DNA of 64,000 nucleotides from Colius striatus (taxonomy: Eukaryota > Chordata > Aves > Coliiformes > Coliidae): NCBI RefSeq assembly GCF_028858725.1, contig NC_084769.1:10665501-10729500 (forward strand). Direction: 5' to 3'. A program made the translations under genes and the position numbers. The notes beneath the pieces were generated by a model, which saw only the letters and a program-made list of their open reading frames with translations, was not told the DNA's origin and did not search any database. Within the stretch, counting starts at the first letter, position 1; each line of letters opens with the position of its first letter. Shown in pieces: positions 1 through 14,500 of the stretch.

Positions 1-886
1 CTGCAAGAGACCAGAATCTCACAGCCTGTGAGTTCTTCAGCAGAAGGCTGTGCTGCCTTTCAGTGAGATATTGACCGACTTGAGAGTTGGGCAGAGAGGA
101 ACCTCATGAGGTTCAACAAGGTCAAGTGCAGAGTCCTGCATCTGGGGAGGAAAACCCCATGCACCAGTACAGGCTGGGGGTGACATGCTGGAGAGCAGAG
201 GGAGACCTGGGAGTCCCGGATGGTAATAAACTGAACATGAGCTAGCAATATGCCCTCGTGGCCTATCCTGGGGGGCATCAAGAAAAGCATGGGCAGCAGG
301 TCAAGGGAGATTCTTCTCCCGCTCTACTCTGCCCTGGTGAGACCTCAGCTGGAGTCCTTTGTCCAGTTTTGGGCTTCCCAGCTCAAGAGGGACAGGGAAC
401 TTCTAGAGAGAGTCCATTGGAGGGCCACCAAGATGATCAGGAAAGGCTGCAGGTTCCAGGTCTATTCAGCCTGGAGAAGAGGAAACTGAGGGGGCATCTC
501 ATTAATACTTAACAATTAAAAGGTGTATGTCAAGAGGGTGGGGTGACACTTTTTTTCTGTAGTGTACAGTGATAGAACTAGGGGTAATGGACAAAAGCTG
601 GAACACAAAATGTTCCACTTAAACGTAAGGAAAAACTGTTTCACTGTCAGAGTGCTGGAGCCCTGGCACAGGCTGCCCAGGGAGGGTATGGAGTCTTCCT
701 TCTCTGGAGATTTTGAGAACCCACCAGAATGAATGTGTTCCTGTGTGACCTGATCGAGGTGGACCTGCTTTAGCATGGGGGGTTGGACTAGACGATCTCT
801 AAAGGTCCCTTCCAACTCTGTCATTCTATGGTTCTAAGACACATTCTAAGTCCCTTCCAACCCTGACCATTCTGTGATTCTGTGAT
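1..886 (+). mobile_element. CR1 LINE fragment with a doubled 3' tail
   Basis: The segment begins inside CR1 ORF2. At 289-450 it reads as the RT-distal motif ([18 protein letters not shown], then [11 protein letters not shown]). It then runs through the CR1 3'UTR to ggttggactagacgatctct and the octamer tail near 838. A second, very short CR1 tail follows at 839-886. It is truncated by the window edge and decayed by stops. Confidence 0.9.
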
Positions 887-2398
887 ACCTTGGCACATAA
901 ACATTCATTTTGTATTAGCCCTTTGAGGAGTACCACAGAAGTGAGTGATAATTATAGTGTCACTTCAAATAACTGATAAGATTACACCAGGGATCCTGTG
1001 CTAATAAAAATTGGTCTACAGTTTTTCAAAACTTGCATTGCTTGTGGGGAATGCTGACCAAGAGAAGGAGAATGGCAGAAATTTACTGTTGTGCACAATA
1101 ATATAGATCCCCTTACAGACTGTCCGTTGCAAGTGGAAAATTTGTATTTGGAACCACGGAGTGGAAAATATTACTGAGGCCAGAGTTCTGGTAGCACATT
1201 ATTTTAAGCTTCTTGCTTATTTATTATTCAATACTGCACAAAGCCATAAATCAAAACAGCAATTTAGGAGCTTGAAGCACCTCTCAATTCCTGCCCAAAA
1301 GATCTAAAGCAGACTAGAAAACCAGATAAATACCAGAGTTGAGGCCATAAAGTGTAATGGAGGAAGTAGACCTCTTCAGTCCTCAGAAGCACTGATCCAG
1401 GTATACTGGGTATCACTTTGGTGCTACCCTCTGCCTTTTTTCCCCTCAAACTTTCATCGATCAGTGCTAAATTTGACTTGGAGCCCTTTAAAGTCATTCA
1501 AGCTATTATGAGAGTGTTAAAATGACAAAACAAATGCAATATCCCTCCAGGTACTAACTAATGTGGTACCATCCTGAACTGTGCAATCACCTTCACATTA
1601 ATGAAGAGAAAATACAAAATTAAGGAGTTTCAACTCCTTTCTTGAGGACTGAAAAAGCTAACATGGCTTTTGAATGCTGCACTTTTCTCAAAAGTACCTT
1701 GTCTTTTTCTCCAGGCAGTTCGCTGGTTCATAGGAAAGCCAAGTGCTGTGTGCTTTATTTATGAAGATAATTTCTGTGGATGGATTGTGTCTGGTGTCCT
1801 TATTGTGTAATATTTGCACATGTCATTAGGGAAGTTTACGTTCCGGTGACTGTGCTTAAAACAGGATCTATAATACTCATGGCCTTCTGGGTTTACAGTT
1901 ATCTTCACTAAACAAATAACCTCAATGATGCTATAAAAAAGGAAAGATTCAAATACCAACTTTCTTATCTCTCATATTAATATTTAAAAATTAAAACCAA
2001 ATCTGCAAGTTAACAACTCAAACACTCAGGAGAGGTGGGAAGAACATCTTTGCAGGAATCAGTTTGGATAGTGGAATTATCACAACTTTCCTTCTCTGTG
2101 CTGAGGGATGTGAAGGAAGAGAGAGATGTTTTACATGATGCTGAGAGCCAAATGTCCCCAGTAAGCCCTGGAACAGATAAACACGTCCAAAGTGCTAGGG
2201 CTTGTGGTTGGAGCAAGGTTTCCTGGATTTCCTGGAATCACTCTGTTCTTGTATTTAGCACGCACACAGTAACCTACTTCAGTAGGAAAGGAAAAAATTA
2301 ACCCCTCTTCTAAATGTTTTTGTCCATTTTAGGGAGCAGATGCTACCAGTTCAAGGGAAGACATTTTGATCATCGTGTTATTTTTTTCCCACCCCTAG
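887..2398. other. Non-coding stretch upstream of the first coding exon of CFAP221
   Basis: I see no gene, CpG island or recognisable repeat here. It is probably part of the 5' intron of CFAP221, since the ATG exon is preceded by a splice acceptor. Confidence 0.6.
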
Positions 2399-2583
2399 GT
2401 GCTGAGGAATTTTAATCCCATTTGGACTCTGTTTCTGTCCTAATATGGATGTGGTTCAGTTGGCCCCCACAGAACTCACAGTCACTGAGAAACCCTTCCA
2501 GAGAATATCCAGTGTCCTTCTGGGCAGCCTAGTGGAGGAACCTCAAAAAAGACGTGAAGTCCCCCATCACCTGCTGGAATCGA
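2399..2583 (+). CDS. CFAP221: CFAP221 exon with start codon (residues 1-46)
   Basis: The acceptor at 2397-2398 follows a T/C-rich tract (ttatttttttcccacccctag). It leaves 46 nt of 5'UTR before the ATG at 2445. Coding runs 2445-2583 and the donor is a|gtaagt. The exon ends after one base of codon 47. It encodes the conserved [17 protein letters not shown] stretch. The upstream acceptor implies a further 5' non-coding exon outside the window. The 5' boundary is inferred from the splice signal only. Confidence 0.85.
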
Positions 2584-5500
2584 GTAAGTTTCTGTTCTCT
2601 GACTGTTCCCCAGCCTTGGAGCAAACCTAGGAGGTACTTCACTCTTATTTTTTTTTCACAACTCACAGACAGAACCCCCATCCTGCTGCTTAAATCGCAT
2701 CTTCCAGTATCCCCAAACCGTTGGAGAGATTGTGGGGAAGGAAAGAGTGGTGGTTCTGACCTTAAAGTTTTGGGTTGACTTGTTGAAGCTGCGATGTGAA
2801 GAGATAAATTGGTGACGGGATCATGGATCTGCTGGGGTATTAGATGCTGGCTTAGCTTTCCATTTAAAAAGTCACACCTGCTTAACAGGAGAAACCACTT
2901 CAGTCTCGTTTTTGTCTCTATAGTACATTGGGTATAAGGTAAATATACTTAATGTAAGCAACAATCACTGTGTGTGTTTCACCTGGTCTACTTTTCCTGT
3001 TTTATTATCTCTGTAGAGATTTATTCAGAACTTCAGAGGAGCAGAGTTGCACAGGCTGAGCCTGCTGTGTTACACTATGGAGGGTATGAAGTTGGAAAAC
3101 ATCACCAACAGACGCTGGTAAGTGTCAGGGCAGGGATCCTCTTGGGGCTCATAAAAGGATAACAGAAGCTGAGTAGACTGCTTGTGGTCATAAGGCCTTT
3201 TGCTCTATGGAGTGCTCTAAAAAGCAGCACTTAAAATCAGTGGCTCTGCGGTAAAAACCCGATGAGTACCATCCTGTGTGCATCAATGTCCTTTACAGTC
3301 TCGTTTTACCTTGCTGTTTGCTGTGTCTGTGAGCAGTGTTAGTGATGTGGGACTTGCACATAGTGAATGAAGCATTCATGCTTTGACTGTGTGAGAGATT
3401 GTTTTCAAAAGGTTCTTGGACTGTCACTGTGTTTGCAAACGTGTTCACTGGTGGGAAAATTCTGAAAACACCTCTGGCCTTCTGCCAAGAGCAATTTAAT
3501 CTAAGGAAAGAAACTCAGTGCATAGATTTTATTATCTTCCCTTGTGAATAGTTTGGGTATTTCCTTTTCTTCACCCTTTTGGTAAGTGTTTTGAGGCAGA
3601 GATTGGGTGATGATGGTAGACTAGATTCTCCAGATATAATGAAAGTTAAAAAGATGCAGGAGGCTTTACAGGCTGAACTGTCACCATCCAAAGGTTTATG
3701 GCTTTGAGATCCAAAGCAAAACCATGGAATATTACATAACTTCTTTTGTTTCAGACTCCTGTAATAGTGAAGCCAATAGATTCTTTCACTTTTTGTTCAT
3801 TTTGCACATGAGCAAAACAGAATCAGAATTTGATTCAACAGCAGCATCCTCTTTAGCAAGACTAACTCTTGTCCTTAGGCAAGGAATTGTGACTCAATTC
3901 CAAAGAATAGAAACACAGGCTGGAAGGTTTGCATCAGTTTTCTTTTAATTTCAGAGCATATTCAGAATTATTTCTGCTAAAGTAAAAATTACTACTTCCT
4001 TGTTCTTCTTTGTTAGCACAGCTTCTTTGTTATCAACAGACTCATCAAAAGTACAGTTGGAATGCTCAGTTGACCTCTTATATTGGAAAGTATTTTGCAG
4101 TTTTGGTTTTCTTTTGTTCTACAGAAGCTGATAAATATTTCTGACAATGTAATCAACCTTCACATAATACCACCCCAGACAAAGTATTTTCAGATCAAAT
4201 ACAACAAAACAGTAAGTACCAGAAAGCCTTCACCCTGTTCTTTGCATACAGCACTGCTTTTGTGTCATGTAAGTGGCTTTTCATGTGTTCTGTCATATTT
4301 TGGGTCATTTTCTAGCACCGGCTTGTCCCTGGCTTGTCCTATACAGTTACTGTTGATTTTTGTCCTGATGAGTGGAGATATTACTATGACTGCATCCGAA
4401 TTCACTGTCAGGTGAGGATTTATGATATAATGTATTTACAGTTGTAGTGAAATGAAACAACTCTTAGGACATGATGATAATGATAAATCGTACAATGATA
4501 CTAAAGGTACAATCACTCTTCTAGAACCACATAGGTTTATTCCCAGAAAGTCTGGATTGGAGTATTTAGTTTTAAGCATTTAATTTTTTTCTCTCTGTAA
4601 ACATCCTAAAGCTGTGGATACAAAATCTTCCTTATTCTGTTATTCTTTGCCAGTAGATCAGTCTTTGTGCCACACTGATATAATGTCTTGGCTGAGCAGG
4701 CTTGGAGGAGCTCTAGATAGTTGCTGAAAGTATGGAAAGACAGATGGATACTGAAAGAGGGTAGAATATCTATATCCTGAGGTGCAACACAGTGATAATT
4801 TTGGAGATGTTCTATGCCCACTTACTGGCCAACTGCTACAGATTATTTTTTCTTTCCATAACATTTATTCATTGTAGGAAATAAGTATTTGCCTCCTTTT
4901 CAGGGAGAAGATACATTACTTGTTCCTCTGCATGCTTACCCTGCTGTGAATGTTGTAGAATTTCCTTCATTTATAAATCTGTCTGATGTACCAGTTGGTA
5001 AGAGGTGAGTTAAAAACAGACATATGATTCATGCACAAAACCCAAAAAATCTCATTTTTCTTTGTACAGCTTCATGTCTTGAAGGCTTTAATGAAGTCAA
5101 CTACCCCCTGGACTGCAAAATAGTTCCATGTGTGAGCTGTTTCAAGTGCACATTCTCAGGAAGGCAAATGGTGCACAAAGTAAATATATACATAGATGGA
5201 ACTGGGATTTCAGTCTAAATTGGTGCTGGCTCACTTCATTTACCTTTTAGTGAAGAAATATGGCTGCTGTTCATAATCTGTACATTCCCAAGTGCTTTGT
5301 CTTTTTAGCATTAATAAGTCCTAAGTAAATGGATCTTCCTTTCAAGGTTCTGGAAATGAAGGTATGAGCTGCTAGTGGCAGATGTAACTCACAGCAAATA
5401 GCTAACCTCAGTCCAGAAATTGATCAATCATTAGATTTTCTTCTGTGCTTTAAAGATGTTTAAAGTGATTTTCTGATGTGGAGCTCTAAATGGTATAGAC

Positions 5501-8500
5501 TTCATCTTAGTCTGTCTGTTGCATAGATGTTCTACTGACTGTTCTCATAGATTACTTGGTAGCAATTGTTAATAGGAACTGGGAAGGGAAAAAGGAGGAG
5601 AGAAATCCTGTTGATTAGAGTGTAGTTCTGTAGTATATTGACTATGCTACATGTAATAATGGTGATTTCTGTTAGTGTAAAGATTTGAGTGAATGCTAGG
5701 AACTTAAGGTCTTAGCAGCTGGGTTTTACCTCATCCTGTGAGTTGGAAGTAACTCATGAATTTTACTGAAGCACAGAAATATGAATAGGTGAAGCACATA
5801 CAAGGGCAATGCAAAATTCTGCAGTAAAAACAACCCCAACATTGTACAATGAACAAGTGCTGAAGTATAAAGCAGTTTCATACTCACAGAATACAGAGAG
5901 GAGAGCACAAAATACACAGCAGGGATGCTCAGGATGCTCTGAGGGAATTTTGAAGAGTTTCTGAAGACAAAACTGATGATTTAAAACTTTTACCAGTATT
6001 TTTCATCATTAGGCTATTAAAGATGAAAGCTCTCTGAGATACTTGCTACAGATACTTGCTACTGAGATACTTGATACAGAACTCAAGGGACTATGGGCTT
6101 AATCCATAGTCACTGAGGTCAATTGAAAGATTTCCTTTTACTTCTGTAAGTGTAGGATAAGACCTACATTCTACCACCCTTATTATATTCTCCTTAGGCA
6201 CAGGTCTGTAAGGCAACAGGCAGTGTAATTTTCTTGTTTCTAATACCTTTTGATTTCTATAGAAGCTGCACTATACCTTAAAACAAATTACTTCCCAGTG
6301 TCCTGTTACATCTTCTTCATGAGCAGGTCATATTAAGGCAGAGAAAAAAAAAAAAGGCCTTTGCTATTGTTTATTTCCTTAAGCATTTGAAACTGTGTTG
6401 TCCAAAGGAACACTGTGTATAACATGAGTTCTTTGCTAATCAGCAGGATAGGATTTCTGCCAGACAGTTCACAAAAAACAGAAATAAGCCTGGGTAAATT
6501 GGATTTGTAGGCTGATGGATGGTGTTGCACCAATACTTTTGTACTTCAGTGTCATAAATGAGAATAGATGCATAGAAAAGCAAGTCAGCTTCAAAGAGAT
6601 GGGTGCTACTGCCCCTCACACAACCTGCATGAGATATAAAGGGCTTTTATGAAAATCAGGCCACGGCATCATTATTTCTGCAGTGGTTAAAGTTCAGTCA
6701 TTCTGATATGTTGGATTTTTCAACACTTTTGAAGACAGCACTGTCTTTTCTTATCTTCCACAAAGAGAGCCACAGGAGAAGGCTGACTTCTGGTGCTGTA
6801 CTTGTTGTTGCTCTAGTTTGCATTGTTTGCACTTGTTGGATATTGCTGGATGTTGGATATTGTAAGAATTTGAGGATACACATAAATAAGTTCTAAAATA
6901 GAAATGTTATCATTTTTTCTCTAATCAGATTCTATACTGACAGGAGAAAGTAAGTCAAGATGTAAAATATCCAGCTTTCAAATCAAGATTTAGCTCCCAT
7001 CTCCTCACTGAGTTAAAGATCTGAAATATTTTGATATTTTGGAATGAGTAATGATTATTTCTCATTAAAAAGTAACCCATCCCTCTGAACACAGATAAAT
7101 TCAGTTCATGTTGTGTGTAACAATTTCTCCACCTTGTAATTGATGATCAAATGCAGTTTCATTAATTTCTTTCTTCCATTCTCTCTTTTCAGCAAGGAGT
7201 GTGTTATCCCATTGCACTGCAGCTGTCCAATAGACTTTGAATTCCACATTGATTTTATTCAGCCTCACAGAGCCTTCAGCGTTCATCCAATGTTTGGTAG
7301 ATTTAACTTATTTAAAAATCTAAATGTTAAATCCATATTTATTAAGTGTAGTTCGTTCTGACAATTTATTCAATGCTGTACAGAAAAAACCTTTGCCTCA
7401 GAGTGTTTCCAGGTAAACACAGGCTGATAAATATTAATCCTATGCAGCCTCAGGGCAAACAACCTTCTTTGGCTGGTAGATTTCTTTTGTCACTGCCCAG
7501 CTACAGACCTCTGGCAAAATATGGGACATCCCTAACAGTTCATCCGGCCTTTGTCTTCTCTTTTTGCCGGTCTGGCCTTTGGAAAGGAGAGAGGCAGGAA
7601 GCCCAGCTTTCACCTCCTTGTCACACCTTTCCCTAAGGACTGTCTGTCTCCTGCCCCATTAAAGGAAAAGCTGTGTGTTTTTGGGGACTAGATATGCATC
7701 ATGTTACTTGATTGGAAACACAGAGTAAATAAAAGGTGACCCCTGCTCTATGAAACATAACCCTGCCTGTTTTTCTTCCCTAGTGGTCTGGAGGAATTTG
7801 ATAGAACTTTGTTGCTTTAGGAACTGTTACAATGATGGGCACAAAACACATCGCTGCAGGTGTTTCATGAGACAGCAGTGGATAATAAATTCAGTCTAGA
7901 CCTCTGTGCACAGGCTTTACAGGAGGTAGGGCCTTTTGGCTACAGTATGCTCAGCCATTTTCATGCCTAATGCTGGAGAGAGCTCTGCCTTGAGACAGAT
8001 GGACCTATCTGCAGGTCAGTTGCTATCACTGTTACACTTGCCAGGTGCCAGCAGAAGCGTGGAAGTGCTTAACGTGTAAGTTGGATGAGACCTGGATGCT
8101 TACACATAATTCACTTACACAGTCTGGTCAATTCCACAAAAATACAGAAGTGTCTAAAGAAAGAAAAACTTCAATAAACCTGGCACTTAGTGCTATTTGT
8201 GACATTGGAATTTAAACTTTGGCTATTTGTGCACTTCAGTAAAAGTTACTATAGTTCCTGTATGTACGATGACATGAATTTGCTCTGTCTTGTCAGATGG
8301 ATTTTTGTTCTTCAGTGATAGTAATGGGATTCTATCAAATGTGTGCCTCACAAAGATGAACTCTGCTACTGTCTTAGTTTGAATTAATCTTTCAGGATAA
8401 TATCCTTACTTTGTGCTTAAAGAAGTTTTGATATATCAAGGGAGGAAAGAAACAGACCTACAATTGAGTAAAATTCATCAGGAAGTTTTTGGTTTTTTGC

Positions 8501-11500
8501 ATGGTCATAGACAAAGAGGCTGGAATTAATTCCTTCTAAGGTGGCTTAGTCCTTAGGAGGAAAGGAACTAAAATGTCACAGAGAAAAAACAGCAACTCAG
8601 TAAAAATTAAGTCAGAAACTTTGGCAGCTAGAAACTCTGAGGTGCTGAAGGCCAACTGAAAAGCATTAAGAAGTTTCAACTCTCACTCAAGCCATTGTTC
8701 TCTGACATTGTCAGTTATTCACCAATTACACACACACACAAAACCAGCTAAAAACAGTGAAACTAACAGAATGCAGAAAATCAGGCAATGGTCACTTTAC
8801 AGAGAAGGGAAAGTAGTATTTCTGACAAGCTGAATAAACTCCTGGCAGAAATGCTGAGGAGCATCAGGGCCTGTATACTGGGCTTGTTCTGAATGTTTAG
8901 GGATATGAAAGGTGGTTAAAGTGATTGAAAAAATAATGGAATAGGTGATAAGGAAATAAGATCAAGTAGAGATAGATAATGCATAAAATCCAGATGATTC
9001 CTCCAACTTGGAAGAGGACAGAGGAATATGTTTATAACGCTTTGCTCCTGAAAGCAGGAGGTGCCAGAGACTTAAGTGGCAGATGTAAGTGAAGAATTTC
9101 TACATATAAACAGGCAATCATTTTCACAACAGTAGGAAATGTTGTAGTCTTACTGTCAAATCTCTCTGCTATTGCAAAATACATCCTATTATCTGGCAAT
9201 AGTTCATGAAAGACACTTTGAGACCTGAAATATTTTCCAGGCCTACTGCCATGCATTCAGACAGTACCATTGTCTAAAAAACAGTCCAGAATCAACTTCA
9301 CCATACTTAAATCGGCTCACGTTAGATAGACTCTTAATGTTTTTCTCTTCTAATCACAGGAATCATTCCAGGTAATGGGAAAGTAGAAGTGACTGTGAAA
9401 TATTCCCCTCTTGAGTATGGAACAGCACAAATGACAATGCAGCTACGGATTTCACAGTTTCACTCAAAACCCTACGTATGCGTGTTCACAGGAACCTCAG
9501 CACCACATCTGGGCTTAGTGTAGGTGTGACTAACTCATCTTTGAGTCTTTGTGCCCAGCACTAAAATCTATCTAATAGGATTTTGTGCCATTTTGCTGTA
9601 ATCAGTTTTAGCATTTGTATCCATGGAGACTTAAAATGCACTAATGTAATTAAACTGTTAATATGTGTCCCTTTCTCTTATATCATTCTCTCAAAATGCC
9701 CTTAATCTGGATGAAGTGAAACTGTACCAGAATTAAAATAATGAGAAGTTACATACCCTTAAGGAAGCATTGAGCATCCTCAGCCTCTGTTATGATAACA
9801 GCTGTTATGATAACTGATAACACCTTCTGTTATCTGTGTTATACTTATTGCTGAGACCTTGCAAGATGCAGAGGCTTTTGAGCAATAAAGTCTTTTGGAC
9901 TGTACTTAATTATTTTTTATTGAACTCTGAAGATTAGAAATTTTCATTCCAGTTGGAATTTGAGAGAGAAATTTCCAGTCTCCTTGTATATCTAAAGGGG
10001 TGGTAAATGCCTATACTATATGTATATGCCACATATTGAGTACTTATAAAAGCAATATTTGTCCTTCTGACACCTAGGAAAGAACGTTTTGACAAACAAA
10101 GAAGTTGTCCAGAGAAAAAAGCTGCATCTTTGAGAAAATCTGTGATATGGAAAAGAGACCGATTCAGCCAAGCACAGACAAGGCCAATTCAAAAAGTAAA
10201 GGTGTGAAGAGATAATAACTACAAGTACTTTTTCCAGGCTGAAAACATTTCTTGTTTCTGTTTCTTCCTATTAATTTATATCTCATAGGAAATTGAATAC
10301 CAGAACCTCAGATTCCCTACAGATTTGTCAAATCCATATGCTGTAGCTACTGTTTTGAATCAGGAACCAGGCAAATTGAGGAGTAAGGACTTGAAAGCAG
10401 GTAATGGGATTACACAACATAAACTTAGTCTTAGTATTCTTTGTAGGTTTCTGATGAAGAAGTCAGCTTCAGTATTGCTGAGGTGATATGACTAGTTTCG
10501 GTAAGAAATCTCACCTCAGCTTTATGTGTCAGTGACTTCAGTTATCGTAATGGATAGATTTCTCAGTTAAAAACTCAGTCTCGTTTGAGGTGTGGTATGG
10601 CTTTCTGATATTCCTACAGCCCTTTGCCAAGGCAGTGGTGGATTGAAAACAAGGCAGATGAAGGAAGCTGCATTTCTACTAAAAGTGAAAGAAAATATTC
10701 AGGAAGAGAAAGCAAATCACCTGAAGTGGTAAGTGTTAGTTAATCACATTAACAGTGCTAGGGTTTGCTTTAGGAAAGCCTCTCTGAAGGATGTATGCAA
10801 CAACCACTGGTGTGTGCTGCTGCCCCTTCATGTCCAATAGGTTTGTTTTACAGCCAAATTACTCTTGGTTTACTTCCATTTTTTTCTCTTCTGCCGAAGA
10901 GTAATCTCAGCAGTAATCCATAGTAGTACCCAATGAGGTCTTTGATTATGTTACAATTGCATTCAGATTAAACCTACTGGACCACCTTGTTCACCTTACC
11001 TTGTTCTCAAGCCATCTTATCTTCTTCCCTTAAGAGCAAAGGAGGCTTTTATCATGGTTGACAATAAGCCAAGGCTGAAATGTGTAATGGGCTGAATAGA
11101 ATTACACACATACATCATATGGCATAAACCCAAGCACATAGCTGTGTGTGTAAGCACACTGTGGTTTCATTTGCAATCCACAGATCTGCCCTTATGCTGA
11201 ACATTATGGACCTCTACCCTACACAACTTCAGAAGAGGAGAGTAAGTCTGTAAGCCTTTACATAAAGCAAACTGTGTATTAAGTAAAGCATTTTTCTTGT
11301 TTCCACTGTAAATGCAGGCAAGTTCATAAAGGCAAAGATCCAGTCTCTGTGGAATTTAAAAGAGAGGTTATTGAGAACCGACAGAGGGAGGAAGAGCACT
11401 ACAAGGTTAGTCTGTGCTGGTGTTTTAGTAAATTGAAAATCAATTGTATACTTTCAGGTTCTGCATTGTGTTAGTGAATTGTATCAACCTCTCTATGTCT

Positions 11501-14500
11501 TCAGTTTTTCTTCATACATCAATGCAAACTTGTACTAGCTCTACTTCTTACTGCAGTTATATCTTTGTTTTGCCTGTGTGGCATTGTTTCTGAGTTGGTT
11601 TTGTCTTGGAGGTAGACAGACAGAAAGGGTAAGTTATAAACGGAAGTGTAATGAGGCAGTTGCCCAGCCTGGTAGATTTGAACCCAGCCACCCAGCCACA
11701 TCCTAATGTGACACTGGAGCATAATCCTGTCAGCACCATGGCTGCATCAACCTTCTGTTTATATGGAAACTCTCTGGAGAGCTGATACCATGAATTTCTC
11801 ACAGTCAAAGAGCTAAACCCAGTCAGTATTCTCATGAAGATCCATGGGGAGATAATTAATGAAGTTGTTCTTCTACACCTTCACCCTCCCTCTCTTTGGT
11901 TTCTTCCAGTCACCCCAGACTATGAGTCATCTTCCATGGAGGTGACTGCAGCAATACTTGGTGGCAGGAAGTATTTCTCCCAGTGCAGCACAACCTTCAG
12001 GGACAGTCCCTCTTATCCTGCTTCCTGGACATTCAAGTAGCTTCTGACATACCACTGACTTCCAAGGAGTAGTTTATGGCAGTAAAGTTATTTCTAGATA
12101 GGGTAAAGGCTTGACTTACTGAATTAGACTGTGAATTAATTCAAACAGTAATACTAACAAAGGAGGAAGTCAGTAAAGACAAGTTAAATTGTTAGTGTTG
12201 TCTCACTGAATTAGATGCATTTTAATTTTGTTTAGAAACATTTGTTTCCTTACCTGTTGGCCATAGGGGCTGTGGAGATCTCTGCCTGGTTTCACAGTTG
12301 CCCCGGTGACTTTCTGAGAGTGTTATATTTTTGCCCATGATGTCAGTTTGTTACCTGAGTGTCACCATTTACTCAAGTGGCTTCTATGTTACACAGCCTG
12401 TGAGTGAGTGTCCTGGAGACCTTTAAGTGATCTGTCTTCCCCTGAACTAATTGAAACTTCAGTCCCTGAGAGTTTCACTGTCCAAAATAACTCTAAGGTC
12501 TTTTGTTTAAGACATAAGGATATCCTGGAAATCAAACTGGGATGGAAGAGGTGCAATGAAAAGAAGCACTGGTGTTTGTCCAGCATGCTTGCACACTTTG
12601 AGGGAGTCTCAAAGAAGTGAAGTGGTATCAGTTTTAAACTGTTTCACACATAAACAGATTAAAGAGCTGGCACCATTAGGAAATATGACAGACATTTACA
12701 GATCACAGCTGATCCTGGCTATGCAAAGCAAATTGTGTTTCATTAGGGCTGAGATCTGATTGAAACTCAGGCCTCAGAAGACATTATTTTACTTTGACTT
12801 GCACAAGGGTTTCAATAATCACTCCCTAGAAGGGAATAAGTCTCTGGTTTGTCAGGCACCTCCAGAATGTTACCTTATGAGTTCCACTAATTGTAAGAGA
12901 GGAAAGAATCACTTGCTTTGAACTAATGTATACTAATGTGCTTTGTACTTCCTGTTCTTGTGCTAATGTCATTGTTCTTCCTGGTGACAAATCAGATCCA
13001 AAGAGGAGATCCTATCATAGAACAAGAGTTTCAAAGGAATGAAGCAGAAGTTTCTTTTAGGCGTGTTATCCGGCCTGTTGACCAGGTTTGTTTCTATGTT
13101 GTTACCACGTGCTATATGTTATTATCACCTACTAAGCTAGAAAACAGACGGAGATATTTGGCACTGAAAATTTCTCCTCCTAATATTCCTCTGTCAGTGT
13201 TTTATTTCCTATTTTACTTTTAGTACAGTAGGGTAAGCACTGTGCTACACGCACAACTCTTGTTCTGATCTAATCTGAGAGACAAGTGGAAATCTGTAGC
13301 CCTAACCTGAGATTCATATTGCTTGTTGTTGAAAGTTCTCTCAGGAGTATCTCTCTCATGCCTAAACATAAGGTTAAGCATCTTGCAAGATCTGCAACCT
13401 TTACTTGCATGTGAGATTGACAGGAACCTTTCTAGTACTTAGATATTTTTTTGTCTTCTATGGTGTGAGGTATTTACTAAGATTAATTTCCTGGGATTAT
13501 TGGGAGCTTTGTTTAATAGATAGTCTGCTGCTGTAGGAACTTTGAATGTTAGCCACACACCCTTCCACCTTTTTGAGGAACATAATAGCTGTGGGAGCTG
13601 GTATTTTTCTACACTTTTATGTCTGGTATAAAGTGCTGAAAATTGTTTGCTGAGGCATGGCATAGGGTTGTGTGGAGTGTGTGCTATGAGGACCTTCCTA
13701 ATCTAAGTGCTGGTTGAGCAGCTGCCCTGCTGTTGAGAGGTATTGCACTCTGGGGCCACCAGAAGCTCTTCTAGTGCCACCTTTGCCTGTCACATCAGTT
13801 TAAAACTGGAGAAGACATTAATGCATCAAATGTTCAAAGAGTATTCTGATTATTTAAGGTATTAAATATAGAGACATCACCTCTGCCTCAAGTATGTCCA
13901 GAATCAGAGATCACTAGATCTGGGGAGGTTATTCTGGGGAATTACCACTCTTAAGTTTGCCCTGATTTTCCACCTCACAGTCAGTATGTGCCATCAGCCA
14001 TTATTGGAGACAGGATACTGTTTTTTTCTGGCCCCCTGGTTTGATCCCATGACTATTCCAACTTCATATCTGTGCAAGATAAAGTCAGCTCTCTCCACTA
14101 TCTGACCACCCATGCATTGCACTGAAGCTGTACTATGTGGTTGTCATTTGTGTGGATACAGACCATGCCATGTTATCTGTGTATTCTTCACACTGCAGCT
14201 GCAAATATTTGGTGATTACCTCCCATTAAGCCCTGCAGTGAAGGCTTTTGGTTAGATGCCAATACTGCAAACATTCTCTATTGGCTTAATTTCAGTGTTT
14301 AGAAATAACATATGGATTCAGGCCAAAGAATGGCTTGGGCTGGGGGAAATTTCTCCCGTGTCTGCTTGTAAAAGGGATGTCCTTTAATGTTTCTTTTTTT
14401 AAATAACCACTCTGCAGCATCCAGGTGTCCAGCCCACATTTGACTTGCTCCGTAATGATTTTTGGGACCACAGAAGCAGGATGTTGAGGAAATTCCAACA

